A DNA stretch of 64,000 nt from Caulochytrium protostelioides (lineage: Eukaryota; Chytridiomycota; Caulochytriomycetes; Caulochytriales; Caulochytriaceae). Of the stretch, positions 1-10,855 are shown in pieces. Within the stretch, counting starts at the first letter, position 1. Every line of letters begins with the position of its first letter. Below the pieces are notes generated by a model. It was not told the DNA's origin. It worked only from the letters and a program-made list of their open reading frames with translations, and did not search any database. The stretch spans positions 109,316 through 173,315 of the forward strand of contig ML014134.1 of assembly GCA_003615045.1 (NCBI GenBank). Reading direction: 5' to 3'. Made by a program: the position numbers and the translations under genes.

Positions 1-3000
1 TGGAAGGTCAAGTAGTTTGCGGCCTGTGGCTCCAGCGTTGACAGTGACTCCAGCAGTTTCAGCAGGATCGGGACCACCTGGCTCTTGATCAGGGGCCCCG
101 CGCGTTTAATGAGCTTGAGGAGCGTGTCGAGCGAGATCGCGATCAGCTCTTTCGCCCGCGAGCCCATGCCTTTCTCGAGCAGGAAGGGAACCACCAGTCC
201 CACGAGCTGCGCGCCGCGTTCCGGGGAGACATATTGCGGATCAGCAAAGCGAAGGGTCGTGCGGTTCAACGTCTTCATGAGCTCGTGCGCCGCGCTGCGA
301 ACGTTGCTGTTGATGTCATCGAGCACGGCAAACGTCGTTTGCCAGATCCGCTCGAAGTAGGGCTGGACCGTGTCGTAGTCCCGGTTCTGGAGCAGCTGCG
401 CCATCGCATTGCACGACGCCGCACGCAGGCGCCACTGCCGGTTCTGCATGTTGGCCAGCACATCGTCCATGATGGCGACAAAGTAGGTCTCGATGCTCTG
501 CGACGGGTTCTTGACAAGGGCCTGCCAGATACTCGTCATGGACGCTGCGATCTTGGGGTTCGGGTCGTGGCGGTACTGGAACAGTTTCGGAATGATCTGC
601 GGCAGCATCGGCGCAAGCTCCTTCTCGGCATGTCGCGCGATGGTGGCGAAGCCCATACTCGCGCCGCGCCGCGAGTTCCATAGCGCCGAGTGGGAGGCGA
701 GCGACATGAACTTGTAGACCAGATTGGGTTGGTTGAGGTCCGACGCGAGGCGCAGCACCGACTGGTATGTGCTGATCGGTTTGCCTTCGGGCGTCGTGCC
801 GACCGCGCCCTCGACGAAGACCTGCGTGTCCCCCGTCACGGGCGCCAGCCGCTTGCCCTCCGAGAAGGTGCTCAGCAGGTTATCCAGCAGCTGCTGCTTC
901 ACCGCGTCACTGCCCAGCTCGTAGATGAGCCCGATGCCCTTGGATGCCAGGTCCTGCGTGAAGTCGTCCAGATCCGTCAACAGCTCGCTGAGGATCGTGT
1001 GGAAGTCCAGCAGACTTGCTTGGACAAGCGCGCTCCTGCCGCCATACTTGAGCAGTGACAGGATTAAAAAGCAGTAACCTTTGCGGACATTGATCGGGCC
1101 GCCGGGGCGGAGCTGGTACCGGAACTTCTTCATGATGCCCTGCCAATAGGCGTCGCGCTGGTCGGTCGTGATCGCATGGACGCTGGGCGCGTCGGTGTTC
1201 GACAGATCGCGGAACCGCTCGGTGAGCGTGGCGTCCCAGCCGAGCGCGAGCAGACTGAACGCATCGGCAATCGCAAAGTGCAGCTCAATCTCTTTGCTGA
1301 AGTGGCCCGGCAGCTCATAAAAAGCATTGAGCAGCAGCTCGTACAAGTCGGGATCGCGCGCGCCTACACCAAGCTGGCCCAGCGCCAGGATACACGGCTC
1401 ACGCATCTTGGTTTCCTTTGTAGTTTTGAGGAGCGACAGAATGGCGTGGACGAGCGCTGTGGCCGTGATGGGTTTGATGTGCGGTTCCGCCGCTGTCGCG
1501 GTAACCGTCTCGCTCGCCGCCGTCTCATCGGAAGCGAAGGGCAGCCCGAGATCGTCGTATAAGCCGATCGAACCGATGGCCGCGATGGCCGCGAGAGTCA
1601 CGCCCATCTCGCCCGACGAAGCGCGCGTCCCTGCCGCGCTCACGCAGAACTGAGCAAGGGCCTGGATCGCCGCGAGCCAGTCGTCGCTCGCCGCCGCAAA
1701 CACGGACGCGCGGCGGCCGCGGTACTGGATCTGCGCGAGCAGGTGGCCCAGACCCTGGACCACGCCTTCGATGGCATCGGTCGAGGCTTGGCGTACCACC
1801 TTCGACGTCGCCGTCGGCAGCATTGTCGTTGTCGTTGTCGTTGTCGTCGTCGTCGTCGCCGTCGCGTCACTCAGCAAAAACGCGGTCGCAGTGAGATCGC
1901 GGGTCAGGACGGCTTGGCGCAGCGCGTCCACCGCTTGCTTGAGCGTTTCGGAGGAAGAGACGGCCGGATCCGCAAGCAAGAAGGCCCAGATGTGGCTCAG
2001 ATCGCCGCGGTAGGTCGCGCGCGTCGGGGTGAGCACGAATGCGGCAAAGTAGGCGATGCTTGACGCATACCGCTGGGCCAGCACCGTCGCGGTGGCGCAG
2101 TCGGGCGCGATCGGGGACAGGATCAACATTTCGCGCAAGCTGTGGGCGGCCTGGACCTGCAACACGGCGTCCGTGCCCTTCGCCGAGAGACCGGCCTCGA
2201 GTAGACGGCAGTAATCAATCAGCCCCGCGCGAGTTGCGTCGGTTTGCACCCACCGCTCGAGCAACTGCTTGACGTGTTTCGCGTGCGCGCCTTCGCCGGA
2301 GGCGAGCAGATCCGAGAACAATAGATCGTCAAACGCCGTCTCGGTCGGCTGCGGCGCGGCCGTCAGGATGAGCAGCTGGTGCAGGAACCGAAGCGTCAGT
2401 TGGAACAGCATCGTGCCCACGCACAGCGTCGCCGGCGACGGGAGCGGCGGATGCGCGATGGCGGGCGTTGTGGGCGAAGCCGCCCTCCCGACACGCGCGT
2501 GCACCAGCTTCGCCGAGAGAAACGCGACGGCGTCAGCAAAGTGCGGCATCGTCGGCCGAACCGCTCCGCCATCACCATCGACCGCCATTGCGGCCTCGGA
2601 CGGCGCGGCGGGAGCAGCGGGCGACGCGGGAAACGTCAGTCCAAGCAAGGCCTCTTCGCGGATCATGAGCTTATTCTCGATCGACGGGATCGCGGCTTTG
2701 AGGCAGAACCACAGGCGCGGGAGATGCGTGAACGGGAACAGACGGTTTGCATAGCGCACGGCCATGTATCGCGCATTCGACACGGGCGAGTCCGCATGCG
2801 TCTCGAGCAGCGCGGCCCACCCGTCATCCTCCCAGGCCAGCGGCGGCGGCGGCAGCGACGGCGGCGGGGTCGAGGCTGTTTGCAGCTTGGCCAGGCTGAC
2901 AAGAATACTTTCGAGGGCGGACTGGATTGAGGAGCGCACGTTCGCCGCTTCAATCTCCAAGCTGTGAAAGAGGCGTCGCACGAGGGCGAGATCGGCGCGC

Positions 3001-4574
3001 GTGCCGACGAGGTGCGGCAAGCGCCGCACGATGCGGCCGATCGCCTCATAGACGGCGCCACGGATCGCTTCTTCCTGCTGCTGCGAGCCCGATGCCTGCG
3101 CCGTGTCGAGGGTGGTGAGCAGCGTCGGCAGCAGCGCAGGCCCGATCTTGGCGATGATGGGCGCGCCGGCCTTGTCGAGCACCCACTGCAGAAAGTAAAG
3201 GCCTTGGATCCGGAGTTTGTACGCCAGCGGACCCGTGCGCGCCGGGCCGGGTGGTTTGGACGATGAAACCTCCGCGGCTGCACTCCCGCCAGCAACTATG
3301 CTACTGGCGACCATTCCATCAGGACCCATCACCCGGGCGGCATCGCCGGTCGCGACGCCAAACACAGCGTCCATCGCGACCTCCATGTTGGACGGGAACA
3401 GCTGGGCGGCGACGTGACATTTCCCGAGGTAGCCCAGCACGCGGATTTTGAGGAGCATCGAGCCCGGCGGGCGCCAGAGCGCGGGCGGGATAGCGGCGTC
3501 GTTGTGAAGGGCCGCTGAGCCCTGGTAGAGAAAGTAGAGACGGCCCGCGGTGAGCGGATTCTCCAACAGGGCCGGCGGCAGGCGATACCGCTTGAGCCCG
3601 AGGTCACCGAGGCTGGCCACGTCGGGCTGCGGCATGTCCGCGGCGACGAGGTAGATGAGAAACCGCTCGAGCAGCAACGTCTCGTTCGGCATCAGCGTGG
3701 GGCGGTCCATCAGCTTGAGCAGCCCGACTTTCAGCTGGGCCAAGGCATGCGTCTGGGTGGTCCACGGGGCGTTGCCGTGCCATATCAGCTGCAGGCTTTT
3801 GAGGTGGAGACCCGGCTGTGTCTGTGGCTTGGACCCATCAGGATCACCGCTCGTCGGCGTGGTCGGGGACGCGCGGACGGCTTTGCTGGCGAGGTGTGCC
3901 TGGCCAACCTCGAATGCCGAACGCTGCTTGCCGTGAACAGCGATCTGGAACATCATGACGTCCAGGAACTGCGTGAGCAAGAACTTGAGCAGGGCCGGGT
4001 GCGCATGGAGACCCAGCGGATCCGCGGGCGGCGGCGTCTTGCCGGACGGGTCCTTGGTTTCGGTATATTGTGCGAGGACCGGCAGTGCGAGATGGAACAG
4101 CGTCGCGTGCTGCTGCTGCCGTTGCGAGGGCGACTGCTCGGCGCGGGGCTTCGCGATGAGGCCCGCGAGGAGCCGCGGCAGCAGGCGCTGCTGCTCGGCC
4201 TGGCTGGCGCGCGGGTAGCCGAGCTCGAGGTAGACCAGGGCCAGCGCTTGCTGGAGCGGCGATGGCGGCAAGCGAAAGGGCCCCAGCACGAGCTCCACCA
4301 GGCCGTCCAGCGGCACGGTCAGCCCGGGATTCGACTTGAGGCGCTTGCTCAGGTGCGCGCAGAGCGCAACGACTTTGGACCGGAGCTGGGCCGCGGCGTC
4401 GGCGTCAGACGTGACAACCTGAAGCTGCGCGAGCACCGGAAGGAGCTGCGCGTTCAGCTGCTCCTGGAACGCCGCGTCGGTGCTGGCCAGCACGAGCCGC
4501 AGCTCGGCTTCGTCGACCCGCATCATGCCCTCGGCCGGCGTAGCCGCCGGCGCGGGTACGGCGGTGTCGGCCAT
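1..4574 (-). CDS. ECM29: Proteasome-associated adaptor/scaffold ECM29 (partial, C-terminus beyond window)
   Basis: ECM29 is a HEAT-repeat protein that binds the 26S proteasome, tethers core to regulatory particle and takes part in quality control and localisation. The frame opens at the ATG at 4574 and runs without a stop to base 1, giving about 1,524 residues of a family that is usually 1,800-1,900 long, so the C-terminal part is missing. The N-terminus shows the family pattern with alternating VLAQL-type helices and a KRLKSNPGL-like segment. Near 640-690 the run NSRRGASMGFATIA matches the highly conserved central ECM29 motif. A poly-threonine stretch is encoded by the GTC/GTT-rich tract near 1820-1860. 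No intron is needed in the visible part. Identification is firm from family motifs; the visible half holds only HEAT-like helices and no catalytic residues. Confidence 0.9.
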   Translation of the reverse strand, partial: MADTAVPAPAATPAEGMMRVDEAELRLVLASTDAAFQEQLNAQLLPVLAQLQVVTSDADAAAQLRSKVVALCAHLSKRLKSNPGLTVPLDGLVELVLGPFRLPPSPLQQALALVYLELGYPRASQAEQQRLLPRLLAGLIAKPRAEQSPSQRQQQHATLFHLALPVLAQYTETKDPSGKTPPPADPLGLHAHPALLKFLLTQFLDVMMFQIAVHGKQRSAFEVGQAHLASKAVRASPTTPTSGDPDGSKPQTQPGLHLKSLQLIWHGNAPWTTQTHALAQLKVGLLKLMDRPTLMPNETLLLERFLIYLVAADMPQPDVASLGDLGLKRYRLPPALLENPLTAGRLYFLYQGSAALHNDAAIPPALWRPPGSMLLKIRVLGYLGKCHVAAQLFPSNMEVAMDAVFGVATGDAARVMGPDGMVASSIVAGGSAAAEVSSSKPPGPARTGPLAYKLRIQGLYFLQWVLDKAGAPIIAKIGPALLPTLLTTLDTAQASGSQQQEEAIRGAVYEAIGRIVRRLPHLVGTRADLALVRRLFHSLEIEAANVRSSIQSALESILVSLAKLQTASTPPPSLPPPPLAWEDDGWAALLETHADSPVSNARYMAVRYANRLFPFTHLPRLWFCLKAAIPSIENKLMIREEALLGLTFPASPAAPAAPSEAAMAVDGDGGAVRPTMPHFADAVAFLSAKLVHARVGRAASPTTPAIAHPPLPSPATLCVGTMLFQLTLRFLHQLLILTAAPQPTETAFDDLLFSDLLASGEGAHAKHVKQLLERWVQTDATRAGLIDYCRLLEAGLSAKGTDAVLQVQAAHSLREMLILSPIAPDCATATVLAQRYASSIAYFAAFVLTPTRATYRGDLSHIWAFLLADPAVSSSETLKQAVDALRQAVLTRDLTATAFLLSDATATTTTTTTTTTTMLPTATSKVVRQASTDAIEGVVQGLGHLLAQIQYRGRRASVFAAASDDWLAAIQALAQFCVSAAGTRASSGEMGVTLAAIAAIGSIGLYDDLGLPFASDETAASETVTATAAEPHIKPITATALVHAILSLLKTTKETKMREPCILALGQLGVGARDPDLYELLLNAFYELPGHFSKEIELHFAIADAFSLLALGWDATLTERFRDLSNTDAPSVHAITTDQRDAYWQGIMKKFRYQLRPGGPINVRKGYCFLILSLLKYGGRSALVQASLLDFHTILSELLTDLDDFTQDLASKGIGLIYELGSDAVKQQLLDNLLSTFSEGKRLAPVTGDTQVFVEGAVGTTPEGKPISTYQSVLRLASDLNQPNLVYKFMSLASHSALWNSRRGASMGFATIARHAEKELAPMLPQIIPKLFQYRHDPNPKIAASMTSIWQALVKNPSQSIETYFVAIMDDVLANMQNRQWRLRAASCNAMAQLLQNRDYDTVQPYFERIWQTTFAVLDDINSNVRSAAHELMKTLNRTTLRFADPQYVSPERGAQLVGLVVPFLLEKGMGSRAKELIAISLDTLLKLIKRAGPLIKSQVVPILLKLLESLSTLEPQAANYLTF

Positions 4575-5145
4575 CACGGTCGCGATTGTCTCTCCACAAC
4601 GGATGCTGGAAGCTCAGAAGGTTAACCAGCACTTTCTATATCAATCAATATAATACACGCGACGGCGAAGCAAAATCGCGGTTGGCGGCGATCGGGATCG
4701 GGGGGAAGGGGGCGGAGATCCGAGCAAGGTAGTCGTCGATCGGCAGGAGGGGCCTTGTGATCGTCGACGCTAGTCGGCATGAACACCATACGCGGAACGC
4801 TGTTATTTGTCTGTTTTAGTGATGCCAGAAAGACGCGTGGTGAACCACGTGGTCGCGTCCGGATCGTCCTAGGCGAGCTGAGCACCCCCCGTTGAAGGGG
4901 GCCGCAACGTGTTCGATCGCCGTCTCCAATGGAGCCGCAAGCGTGTGGCGCAGCAAGGGTAGGGCGTGGCAACTGAGGGGTCCCCCTGTGTCGGCCGACA
5001 ACCGCCCGTATGCACCCCTGCGGCGCCCTCAACGCATGACCCATCCATCATCTCATCACGCTGATACGATGATGAGCTCGCATGAATGCATGCGAATATC
5101 ACTCATGATCAACCGGTTCTGCAGTTTTTTAGCCGAATGCCGAGA
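4575..5145. other. Intergenic region between ECM29 and RTC4-like gene
   Basis: This is the ECM29 promoter side and the RTC4-like 3' side. I see no gene. The only marked element is an inverted repeat, CGTGGT-GA-ACCACG, around 4835-4850, which includes a CACGTG core at 4846-4851. Confidence 0.5.
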
Positions 5146-6201
5146 CTACGACTTCTGAGTCTTCTGAGACTTCTGAGTCTTCTGAGACTTCTGGGACTTC
5201 CGAGACTTCAACTTGGCCGGGACCACCGACGGAACTGGGACGGGATGGAAGACTTTGCCGTACTGGAAAGAGGCCATGCGCATGGCGTCCGCGTCTTCGA
5301 TGGTCGTATCTGCATCGACCGCGATCAGACGCGTAAAGACTTCGGGCACCAGCACGTCCTGCACGAACCGGGCGACCGAGAGGGGAGCGCAGGCCGCGGG
5401 CGTGCAGAAGTCCTTGCTGGCCCCCACCATCTCGGTCAGCGTCGCGCGGGCGATCGCGAGACCCTCCGGGCCATAGTACCCCGCGCCGGAGGAGAGCACG
5501 TGGTCGCTTTCCTGGAACTCGGAGCGCCCGCGGTTGCCCAGCTGCTGCTCCTGTGCTACCAGTCGCAAGAAGCGCGGGCACGTGCGCGCCGCGATGAGGC
5601 GATGCAGCACCGGCTGCAGGTCGCGGATCCGGCGCGAGAGGTTCCGGAATTTCGGGACCGGGACCGGGAAAGTTTGGCGGTCGCGGTGGGCCGCCTCGGT
5701 GGTGTAGATGTCGTGCAGCGTGCACAGCCGATGCCCGATCCGCTGCTGGCGGGCGGCGATGGCATCGAGCGAGTTGTCGTTAGCGTCCTCGGGGTCAGCG
5801 TCACGGACATCGGCACCACGGGCGTTCGCACGCGCGGCGTCGGCGACGGCCTCGGCCTGGGCTTCGGCTTCCGCATACGCGGCGTCGGCGTCCGCATACT
5901 CGCGGAACTCCGACAGGATGGCCGCCGGCAGCGCCTTCTTGCAATGCGGGCACTGGACGGGGCGGACCGGCGGCGGCACCACAGACCTGGACGGTTTCGC
6001 CGAGGCGACGCGCTTGGCCGGAGGGGGCGACGCCGCGGCCTTTCGCAAAGCCCCCGGTCGGGTCCTGGGAGGCTGTCTGGACGCTGCCGCGGCCCGCGCG
6101 GCATCGCTCTGACCGGCCTCGCCCGACTTGCACCGCCGGATCTCGAACCCACCCGCCATGGGCGCGGCGCGTAGGGCCGCCGCGGCGACCCGGGCGGACA
6201 C
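5146..6201 (-). CDS. RTC4-like domain protein
   Basis: This 351-residue protein has an alanine/arginine-rich N-terminus, a single CPHC knuckle near residue 84, and a C-terminal half that fits the fungal RTC4 domain: GYYGPEG, then a helix, then VLVPEVFTRLI, and a final MASFQYGKVFHP. Yeast Rtc4 was named for a genetic effect on telomere capping; the molecular function of the domain is not established. The extreme C-terminus is a lysine-rich tandem repeat (KSQKTQ units), produced by a repeated GACTTCTGAGTCTT-like sequence at about 5150-5205. The start is the first in-frame ATG; a second at residue 15 is equally plausible. The domain call rests on pattern recognition, so it is good but not certain. 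Confidence 0.72.
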   Translation of the reverse strand: MSARVAAAALRAAPMAGGFEIRRCKSGEAGQSDAARAAAASRQPPRTRPGALRKAAASPPPAKRVASAKPSRSVVPPPVRPVQCPHCKKALPAAILSEFREYADADAAYAEAEAQAEAVADAARANARGADVRDADPEDANDNSLDAIAARQQRIGHRLCTLHDIYTTEAAHRDRQTFPVPVPKFRNLSRRIRDLQPVLHRLIAARTCPRFLRLVAQEQQLGNRGRSEFQESDHVLSSGAGYYGPEGLAIARATLTEMVGASKDFCTPAACAPLSVARFVQDVLVPEVFTRLIAVDADTTIEDADAMRMASFQYGKVFHPVPVPSVVPAKLKSRKSQKSQKTQKSQKTQKS

Positions 6202-6287
6202 CCCGAGGGGCCGGCAGCGGCGGCGACGGCCTGCGGCGGACCCGCCCTCACGGAGCGTCGACCACGACGGTGGTGCTCGCCGAACGA

Positions 6288-6335
<48 letters not shown>
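6288..6335. repeat. (GCG)16 trinucleotide tract
   Basis: An uninterrupted run of 16 GCG/GGC units lies about 90 bases upstream of the RTC4-like start codon. It is a simple repeat with likely length polymorphism. Confidence 0.9.
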
Positions 6336-6336
<1 letters not shown>

Positions 6337-7238
6337 AGAGACGCACGGCGGCAGCGGCGGCCAAGTCCGCGTCAGCGGTCAGCCGGAGCGACAAGACGGC
6401 GCTGTAGCACAGAGCGTCGCGTCAGCGAAGCGCGGAAGAGGCCGCGCCGTCATTGACGAAAACAAAAGGAGGGGACCGGCCTTTCCGCTTCCGTGTTTGT
6501 GTGGCACAGAGATCGGCGTTCGGCATCACGTGCTCTCAGGACCTGGCACGGTCTCTCGCCTCGTCGGCGCCTGGGAGCCCAGCATGATGATGGGCGGGCC
6601 CCGGCGGGGAGCCTTCGGAGAGCCTCGCCCTTCTTTTTTGTCTCTTTGGTGGTTAGTGCCGGCCCGCACGGCCCTAGCGGGGCCAGCCGTGATGTGGCGT
6701 TGTACACCGCACGTTCGCGGAATGGGCATCCACCGCCGCTGACCATCAAGACATCGAGACCATGAAGATCTTACGGGCCAAGCATGTTCTCATGATCGCC
6801 ACGACCCGTGCCGTGCGTTGTACCAAAGCATCGGTCATCGCCATGTTTTTTTTTCGCCTGGCGGACTATCTGAGTTTCTGGGTCGCCCCCGATGCCGTCC
6901 GTCGCCGCAACGGGCGCATGCGCCCACGCCGGGATCGGAGGTTCGACGCGGACGCCGTCCGGCGCGCGCGATCGGACGGGAGGCCCTGCCAGCGCTGGGA
7001 CCGCTAGCGCGGGCGCTGGCGCCGCCGCGGGCGTGGAGGTGTGATGCGCGGCGGGGGGCCTCCAGCACGGGGGCCGTCTGGCCGGCAGCAGCTCCGCGCC
7101 GCCGGGGCGAGGGCGCGCGCGGGTGGGGCTGGGGCCTCTGGCGGCCGGCCTTTGGTCCACGCGCCGCCGTGGCCGCCGCAACCCGGCATCCCTCAGATCG
7201 ACTGCACGAGCCACACGACGGGACGGCGTCGGGGAGCG

Positions 7239-7337
7239 CCCGTCGCCGTTGCCGTCGCCGTCGCCGTCGCCGTTGCCGTCGCCGTTGCCGTCGCCGCTGC
7301 CGTCGCCGTCGCCGTCGCCGCTGCCGCCGCTGCCGCC
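7239..7337. repeat. GCCGTY hexanucleotide array
   Basis: About 100 bases of GCCGTC/GCCGTT/GCCGCT hexamers form an imperfect array. It lies in noncoding DNA; open frames through it encode only dipeptide-like repeats. Confidence 0.85.
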
Positions 7338-7920
7338 CTCGGCTGTCGCCGCTGGTGCAGTGGTGTACCCACGTTCCTCGGGCAGCCCAGACGCCCAGGA
7401 TTGGCCGATCGCGGCGGATGCTCGGCCGTCGCGGCACGTGGGCCAGCGCCTGGACTCGACGGCAGCACCGCGCCGCGTGTGCTGACCTGCGCCGCCGCAG
7501 GCTGCAGAACGTCGGCGTCCGCGCGGTCAAGCGTCTCGAGCGCTTCGCGCTGCTGTCGCGGCCTTCATCGCGGATGCCCGACACGGCTCTCATGTGGGGA
7601 GCCTGTGCGCGACCGCACATGGCTGATATCGAACGATCCCACCTGATGCCGATCTGAGCAAGCAGGCCTCTCGAGCCCCCCTGCATGCACGCCACACCTG
7701 CCGGTATACCGTCGATATTTCGTTTTGCATTGATCTTCTGCGTGGTCGCACGACCCCTTCCGGATCTTGCCGCTCCTCCTGCTGCTGTACTGGCCGGCGC
7801 GGCCCGAGTCGGCGGAGACCGCACGTTTGACCGGGCCGTCCTTGCGCTCGCTAAGGCTCCACGCACGGCGTGTGATTTGACCCGACCCGAAACCCCCCTT
7901 GGGGACGGTGAAACGCCACC

Positions 7921-10610
7921 ATGAAGTCCGTGCGCCGCGTCAAGGTAATCGCCATGCCTGCAAGAGACACATCTGACCTCCGATCAAGGCCGCTGCCCAT
8001 CGCAGCGTGGTCGTCGTCGTCGTCGCTTCTTTGAGCGACGTCAGAACCCGAGCCGAACGCGGTCTCGTGCCTCTTGGTGATAAACGCGGAACCGAAGTGA
8101 GACGACCATGCGCTCACCGCGATCTCTGTTGTTTGTCATGCTGGTCATCGAAATTTAGAACGCCGAAACGAGCAATCGCATTGCGTCGCAAGCCCACCTA
8201 GAGCAAGATGGCGAAGGCGGCGTTGAGGATTGGATGCAAAAGAAAGTGCTGGTGAAGCCGGCCAACCAGCTGGTGCTCAACGAGGAGCAGCTGAACGAAG
8301 ACATCACACGGATCCTTAATGCGAACTCGCCCCATGTGCCCCAGAACATCGCCCGCTTCTCCTACAAGGAGGGGGCGTTCAAAACGGCGCCAGCGCTGGA
8401 TATGATGGTGACCCATTTCGAATTCGAAGGGTAAGTGCACGGGCCGATCTCGGTGACTGATCGGCGAGGACGACCGTCGTTTGACGATGATCGCACTGTT
8501 ACGCCACTGGAAGGCCGGAATACTCACCCCGTTGTCGCTGTGGGTAAACTCCGCTTCATACAGAATTTATGCTGCCAAGGAGGAATCGGCGCCTGAGACG
8601 GCGGCCGCCGAGGCCGCCGAAGCTTCGGGCGAAGGCGCCCTGGCAGACGGCGAGGCCGGAACGGAGTCGGCCGAGGCCCCGGCTCCGGTCGAAGACGCCG
8701 AGGCCGGCACGCAGACGGCACCCGACGCCGCGGCGGCGGCCGCGTCCGCGGCGACCGTCGCGACGGCGACGGCGATGACGGGCCCCGACGCGGGCCCCGA
8801 CGCTGCGGCGCCGCAGACGAATGCGCGCAACCCCTTCATCTTCAGCGAGCGCGCGTCGCAGACACTCAACTTGCCACTGCGCGAGCAAGCGACCAACACC
8901 GTCATGCCGCCGTTCCGCACGTTCAGCGACAACGTGAACCAGTGGTCAATTTACGATGCGTACATGGACGACCTGCAGGCGAAGGAGCGGGCGGCCAAGA
9001 CGAAGGCCCATGCGCCGACGGGCAAGTCGACGGACGGCAAGGCCGGCGGGCTGACGACGCTGCAGAGCCTGACGGCCGGCGGCAGCGGCGGCGCGGGCGG
9101 CGCCGAAGGCACGAGCGAGGGCGGCACGGGCGCCCACGACGAGCCGTACTACCGCAGCGCGGAGCTCAAGTGGGCCTTGACACAGCTGGAGCGTATGACC
9201 AACCAGAACACCTTTGACGAGATCACGCAGGACTACAAGTTCTGGGACGATGCCGCCGACGAGATGGGCGACCGCAACACGGGCTCGCTGTTGCCGTTGT
9301 GGAAGTTTGTCTGCGAGCACGAGAAGAAGAAGCAAGTCACGAGCATCTGCTGGAATCCGGGCAAGCGCGACCTGTTTGCGGTGGGGTATGGCAGCTTCGA
9401 CTTTAGCCGCCAGGGCCCCGGAATCCTCGCGGGCTTCACGCTCAAGAACCCGAGCCACCCGGAGTACCTGTTCTACACGCCGTCGGGGATCATGAGTCTG
9501 GACTTCCATCCGACCGAGCAGCACCTGCTGGCGGTGGGGCTGTATGACGGTACGGTGCGCGTGTACACGCTGCAGCCGAGAAAGAATGGCGACCAGCTGG
9601 TGTGCATCTCGCGGCCGAGCGACCAGCACTCGGATCCCGTTTGGCAGCTCCGCTGGCAGCGCAATGATCTCGACGACAATCTCAACTTCTTTTCCGTCTC
9701 GACCGACGGCCGCATCCGCAAGTGGACGCTTGTCAAGAATGAGCTCTTCCCGACGACCGTCATTCATGTCACGCTCCCTGTGCCGCTCAGCCGCCTGGCC
9801 GTCGGCTCGCCGGCCTCGAGCATGGCCATCGCTGGGCTCGGCGTCACGACCGAGAGCCTCGCGCCGGGCGGCACGCCCACCATGCACATCTCGTCGGCGA
9901 TGGACTCGATGAACTACGCCAGCAGCTGCTGTTTCGACTTCCACCCGCAAGAGGACCACCTGTTCCTCGTCGGCACGGAGGAAGGATGGGTCTACGAGTG
10001 TTCGAAGCTGTACAATCGGCACCCCGTGAACCGCTTCCTCGGGCACCAGATGGCGATCCACACGATCGCGTACAACCCGGTCTGCCCGGACATCTTCTGC
10101 ACCGCGAGCGCCGACTGGACCGTCAAGATCTGGGACCGCGTCGCGCTGGCCAAGGTGTCGAAGGCCGAGGCCGAGGCCGAGCGCCTGCAGCAGCAGCGGC
10201 AAGGCACCGCCGCGGCCGCGTTGAGCGATCCGATGCCCGCCACGGCAAACCAGGCGCCGCTGACGGCCCGCACGCCGCTGCTGTCCTTCGACCTGGGCTC
10301 GGACTGCGCCGACATGGCCTGGAGCCCCGTGAGCCCGACGATTCTCGGCATCATCACGACGGAAGGCCGCTGCCTCATCTTCGACCTGGCGCAGAGCCGC
10401 ACGCAGCCGCTGTGTGACCAGCAGATCGCGCGCAAGGCGCATCTCACGCAGATCCGTTTCAACCCGCGCGACCCGATCGTGCTCATTGGCGACGACCGTG
10501 CGACGCTGGTGTCGGCGAAGCTCTCGCCCAACCTTCGCCGCGTCCGCAAGGAAGCCTCCGGCGACCCGGCGGCCTACCTTAAGAGCGTGCTCGGCGTCGC
10601 GGCCGTCTAG
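7921..10610 (+). CDS. DNAI1: Axonemal outer-arm dynein intermediate chain 1 (DNAI1/IC78 type)
   Basis: This WD-repeat subunit helps tether the outer dynein arm to axonemal doublets, so it implies a motile flagellum. The best model has three exons: 7921-7944, 8159-8430 and 8564-10610 (780 residues). The last two are well supported. VEDWMQKK and KPANQL lead into TRILNANSPHVPQNIARFSYKEG, and exon 3 has NPFIFSERASQTLN, NQWSIYDAYM, ERMTNQNTFDEI, LPLWKF, LFAVGYGS and seven WD blades ending in LSPNLRR, all as in animal DNAI1. The 24-nt first exon is inferred: it starts in a perfect Kozak context (CGCCACCATG), its GTAATC donor and the TTTAG acceptor at 8154-8158 keep the frame, and the homologous region needs residues upstream of 8234. 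An alanine/glutamate-rich insert (about residues 105-180) is lineage-specific. Confidence 0.93.
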
Positions 10611-10855
10611 AGCAGCGATGGCCTGCCGGTGGATGCACCACGAGCCGGGTGACGGGACGAGGACCGCAACAATCAAATATACCGTCCGTCGCTGGCGCCA
10701 CCGTGCAGATGGATGGAGCGTCTTTTCCCCCAACCTCTCGCTTTCTTTTCTTTTGTAATAACACACCTTTTTTTTACGTTACCCTATTGGTGTTAGATCG
10801 ATGCACGGTCCGTCTGCTTTGAAACGATCGGGAGCAGAGGCATACAAGTCTTTGT

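Larger units (their letters stand above)
6202..7920. other. Intergenic region, repeat-rich, no gene seen
   Basis: This 1.7-kb stretch between divergent genes has several open frames, but none resembles a protein; their composition is that of GC-rich noise. It contains a (GCG)n tract and a GCCGTY hexamer array, listed separately, and CACGTG cores near 6527 and 7433. It presumably holds the promoters of the RTC4-like gene and DNAI1. Confidence 0.5.

Noticed and set aside
8946-10766. A 606-codon open frame opposite DNAI1
   Set aside because: Antisense shadow of the dynein gene; no domain, composition set by the complementary strand.
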